This document shows, piece after piece, positions 36,634 to 38,361 of a DNA stretch of 38,361 bases. This stretch comes from Oscillospiraceae bacterium. Lineage in GTDB: Bacteria; Bacillota; Clostridia; Oscillospirales; Oscillospiraceae. The position numbers and the translations under genes were made by a program. The stretch is from assembly GCA_902767915.1 (NCBI GenBank), contig CACXJE010000029.1:1-38361 (forward strand), in the 5' to 3' direction. Numbering within the stretch: the stretch's first letter is position 1; every line of letters begins with the position of its first letter. The notes under the pieces were generated by a model. That model was not told the origin of the DNA. It made no database searches and worked only from the letters and a program-made list of their open reading frames with translations.

Positions 36634-37131
36634 CTCCTTTCTCAGACTTTAGACCAATCGCCTTGGCACGGTCTCTGGCGCGACAAAGCAGCATGCGGAC
36701 ACTGTTCGGCTTACAGCCGACTGCTGCCGCAATCTCTTCTTCGTTCAGGCCGAGAATGTACTTAGATTGCAGGATAAGTTGGTCACGGGGTGAGAGCTGA
36801 TCCAGAAGGGCTTTTACCGTTTGCTTCGTCGCTTCCTTCTCGAGTTCAAGCTCAGCGCTCTTTTCGTCTACCGCCGCTGCAATAAACGGCTGATCGATTG
36901 GTAGAAGCGTCGCTCTGCTTTCTTTCTTTGCGTAATTGATATATAGCCGTCTAATAGCTACAACAATATAAGCATCGATTTTGCAACAGTCATCAAATCA
37001 TTGGCAAGGTGAGGATCATGGCATTCCCGAAACGCAACGTAGTACATTGTTTTCTTGTGGTTTTCATAGAGCGTTTCCATGAACGTCCGTTCTTCCTCAG
37101 TTAGCCGGTTGATTTCTCTCTTTTTTCTCAT
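36614..37131 (-). pseudogene. ECF-like sigma factor, disrupted in region 2 by a deletion with frameshift
   Basis: ATG 37131 (with GGAAGGG upstream) starts MRKKREINRLTEEERTFMET, continues LYENHKKTMYYVAF and reaches DPHLANDLM. It then runs into a stop at 36958. The neighbouring frame is open from about 36990 as DCCKIDAYIVVAIRRLYIN, then QTVKALLDQLSPRDQLILQSK and LNEEEIAAAVGCKPNSVRMLL, and ends at 36614. Joined, these give a sigma factor lacking about 15-18 residues of region 2 (the part after NDL that should read xQD...L). The loss shifts the frame, so the factor is probably not functional. Confidence 0.85.
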
Positions 37132-37158
37132 GAGGCCAAACCCTTCCAATAAGTTTAA

Positions 37159-37170
37159 TTACATATGTAA
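37159..37170. promoter_or_regulatory. 12-bp palindrome upstream of the broken sigma gene
   Basis: TTACATATGTAA is a perfect palindrome about 30 bases before the sigma start. A second palindrome, AACTAATATAGTT, lies at 37183-37195. They may be operators for the sigma cassette or for the element's XRE regulators. Confidence 0.4.
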
Positions 37171-37220
37171 AACACTGGAAAAACTAATATAGTTCTTTCA
37201 GCAATCGTACAGAAAACAGT

Positions 37221-37253
37221 CGCCGATGACATGAATGCATCCTGTCATCGGCG
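37221..37253 (-). terminator. Probable terminator of the XRE regulator gene
   Basis: CGCCGATGACA (37221-37231) pairs perfectly with TGTCATCGGCG (37243-37253). It lies about 65 bases downstream of the regulator on the minus strand. The T tract is weak (CTGTTTTC after a few bases). Confidence 0.6.
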
Positions 37254-37319
37254 CAATTGGTTTCTGCACTCTATTTCAGATGGACGCTGCGGCGTGCTGA
37301 ATGATGATTGCTGCCGCTT

Positions 37320-37676
37320 TTATGGCTGATTCAGAAATCTCTCATTTGTTCGCAGTGTCTCCAACGCCGCTTTGCAAAGACCGCTAATCACGTGCAGCTC
37401 ATAGGGCGAGCACTTTGAAAGGACCTGTTGGACGTCATTCTCTAATTGTGGACGAGCGCTAACCAGATTGTCAGCTAAAAGGTTATCCACAGAGACAGAC
37501 AAAGCATTTGCGATGCTTACCAATGCCGTTAAGCTAACCTTTGTGGTCCCGGTTTCAATGTTGCTCATGTGAGAGACGGATAAAGAAACGTTTTCCGCAA
37601 GCTGCTCCTGCGTCAAATCCGCTTTGATTCTGGCAATCTTGATTCGCTTTCCGATTGCTTTATAATCTAACTCCAT
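37320..37676 (-). CDS. XRE-family transcriptional regulator
   Basis: This 118-aa protein has an N-terminal cro/C1-type helix-turn-helix (residues about 8-65): IGKRIKIARIKADLTQEQLAE, then SVSHMSNIETGTTKVSLTALVSIANALSVSVDNL. The C-terminal ~50 residues are helical (VQQVLSKCSPYELHVISGL). ATG 37676 has GGAG eight bases upstream. It is divergent from the second XRE-type regulator, in an AT-rich gap typical of a lysogeny-type control region. It is likely the element's repressor, comparable to the Tn916 Orf9 position. Confidence 0.88.
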   Translation of the reverse strand: MELDYKAIGKRIKIARIKADLTQEQLAENVSLSVSHMSNIETGTTKVSLTALVSIANALSVSVDNLLADNLVSARPQLENDVQQVLSKCSPYELHVISGLCKAALETLRTNERFLNQP

Positions 37677-37973
37677 ATAATATGCTCCATCCGATTTTTT
37701 ACTATTGTAACTACGGAAAGAAAATATTATAATAGTCTATAACAATATATTACGGCTATAATGATAGTCCTATATATTTTTGTTTTCTCTAATAAATCAT
37801 CGAGGGCCTGCCCTGAAAAGGACAAGCCCTCGATTCAAGAAAACGTTACTTAAGCTGTTGTATTTTCTTTGCAAATACAAACCGGAGAAAGAAAACGATC
37901 GATTTATGTTGCAAAACGACGCATTTAAATATTATTATATAATGTGGGAGTTTGAAAAAGGAAGTGATTTTTC
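37677..37973. other. Divergent control region between two XRE-type regulators
   Basis: It is strongly AT-rich. It contains a 9-bp perfect stem (ATCGAGGGC at 37799-37807 with GCCCTCGAT at 37826-37834, extended by AGGG-type pairing) and a possible plus-strand promoter TTGCAA (37909-37914), 18-base spacer, TATTAT (37933-37938), with an alternative TATAAT at 37938-37943. No gene is supported here. Confidence 0.45.
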
Positions 37974-38361
37974 ATGTCACTATATTTGTTTGGACCACTC
38001 ATCAAACAGCGGCGAGAAGAATTGGGGTACACGCAGGAAGACTTAGCGGATGGCATTTGCTCCGTTCCAACGCTGTCCAGAATAGAAAACGGCGAGCGCC
38101 TTCCCAACAAACGGCATAGCGAAATGCTCTTGCAGAGACTCGGATATTCAGACAGCATAATCATCAATTATGTTGATGAAAAAACGCTCAAGTTACATGA
38201 GTTGAAATATAGTATTCGCCATGCAGTTATGTGCAATCAACTAAGCCTTGCCCGTTCTCTTTTAGATCAGTTCGTTTCCATGTCTTCTTGCGATGATCCG
38301 ATTTCCCAGCAATTCATCATCTTGTATCAAACGATCTTGTCCAGTGACAAGAGTAATCAAG
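37974..38361 (+). CDS. Rgg/PlcR-like XRE-family regulator (3' part outside window)
   Basis: ATG 37974, preceded by AAGGAAG, starts a protein whose first 129 residues are visible. Residues 5-60 form an XRE helix-turn-helix: GPLIKQRREELGYTQEDLAD, then SVPTLSRIENGERLPNKRHSE. The following part (YVDEKTLKLHELKYSIRHAVM; NQLSLARSLLDQFVSM) looks like the start of a tetratricopeptide-type helical repeat domain. This is the layout of Rgg, PlcR and ComR-type regulators that bind short peptides. A peptide ligand is therefore possible but none is identified. It is cut by the window edge. Confidence 0.8.
   Translation, partial: MSLYLFGPLIKQRREELGYTQEDLADGICSVPTLSRIENGERLPNKRHSEMLLQRLGYSDSIIINYVDEKTLKLHELKYSIRHAVMCNQLSLARSLLDQFVSMSSCDDPISQQFIILYQTILSSDKSNQ

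Larger units (their letters stand above)
32440..38361. mobile_element. Left part of an integrative element next to tRNA-Val (right end outside window)
   Basis: Beyond the tRNA gene, base composition falls and the gene content changes to an integrase, an excisionase, Tn916 Orf7/Orf8-like regulators and divergent XRE regulators. This is the recombination and regulation end of an integrative conjugative element or genomic island. Integrase genes usually sit next to the attachment site, which fits tRNA-Val. The exact left boundary (inside the tRNA 3' end or after its terminator) and the right end cannot be seen here. Confidence 0.6.

Noticed and set aside
37780-38046. 88-codon plus-strand frame overlapping the start of the Rgg-like gene
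   Set aside because: It starts within the AT-rich control region, passes through a hairpin, and competes with the clear XRE domain in another frame.

Overview
This window looks like a GC-rich, anaerobic gut-type Firmicute (Clostridia, probably Oscillospirales/Oscillospiraceae-like). That is inferred from an Rnf ferredoxin:NAD+ oxidoreductase operon, a pyruvate:ferredoxin oxidoreductase, strong AGGAGG-type ribosome binding sites, sigma-A promoters with 17-bp spacers, and several families of dispersed palindromic repeats between genes. No rRNA or CRISPR array is present.

Positions 1-5195 (minus strand) hold an Rnf operon in the order rnfC, rnfD-rnfG fused, rnfE, rnfA, rnfB, then a membrane-anchored protein cut by the window edge. 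Positions 5526-8073 (minus) encode a CbiM-CbiQ-CbiO nickel/cobalt ECF transporter. A CsoR/RcnR/InrS-type metal sensor lies upstream (8286-8603), and a C6G6 palindrome abuts the cbiM promoter as a candidate operator. Positions 8729-11534 (plus) are rpsO and pnp. Next come nth plus a small membrane protein (minus), rarA, a DUF951 protein and a PHP-type histidinol-phosphatase-like gene (plus). A MoxR / DUF58 / transglutaminase operon follows, then a broken galM, a 53-aa ORF coupled to a membrane-tethered ECF sigma factor, two flavoprotein genes (minus), a lipoprotein (minus) divergent from a DUF1295 membrane protein (plus), and a second lipoprotein (minus).

Positions 28007-31884 (minus) are nifJ (PFOR) and a small basic protein whose reading frame runs straight through an apparent intrinsic terminator. 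This arrangement resembles the nonstop messages of the ribosome-rescue factors ArfA and BrfA and is the most intriguing item here. PFOR and Rnf are linked metabolically: PFOR makes reduced ferredoxin, and Rnf oxidises it with NAD+ while building an ion gradient.

A tRNA-Val(GAC) gene with a consensus promoter (32322-32469) marks the edge of an accessory region. To its right lie a tyrosine integrase, an excisionase, Tn916 Orf7/Orf8-like regulators, a sigma/anti-sigma/secreted-protein cassette whose sigma gene is broken, and two divergent XRE-type regulators. This reads as the left end of an integrative conjugative element or similar island that continues beyond the window. Its base composition is visibly more AT-rich than the core.

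Repeats are unusually rich: three near-identical copies of a 26-bp-arm nested palindrome (6217, 12871, 23103), two diverged relatives (11571, 14296), a two-hairpin repeat (5367, 8193), AGGCANN heptamer tracts (5310, 8270, 9268), a 14-bp-TIR element (20874) and a short-unit array before tRNA-Val (32061).
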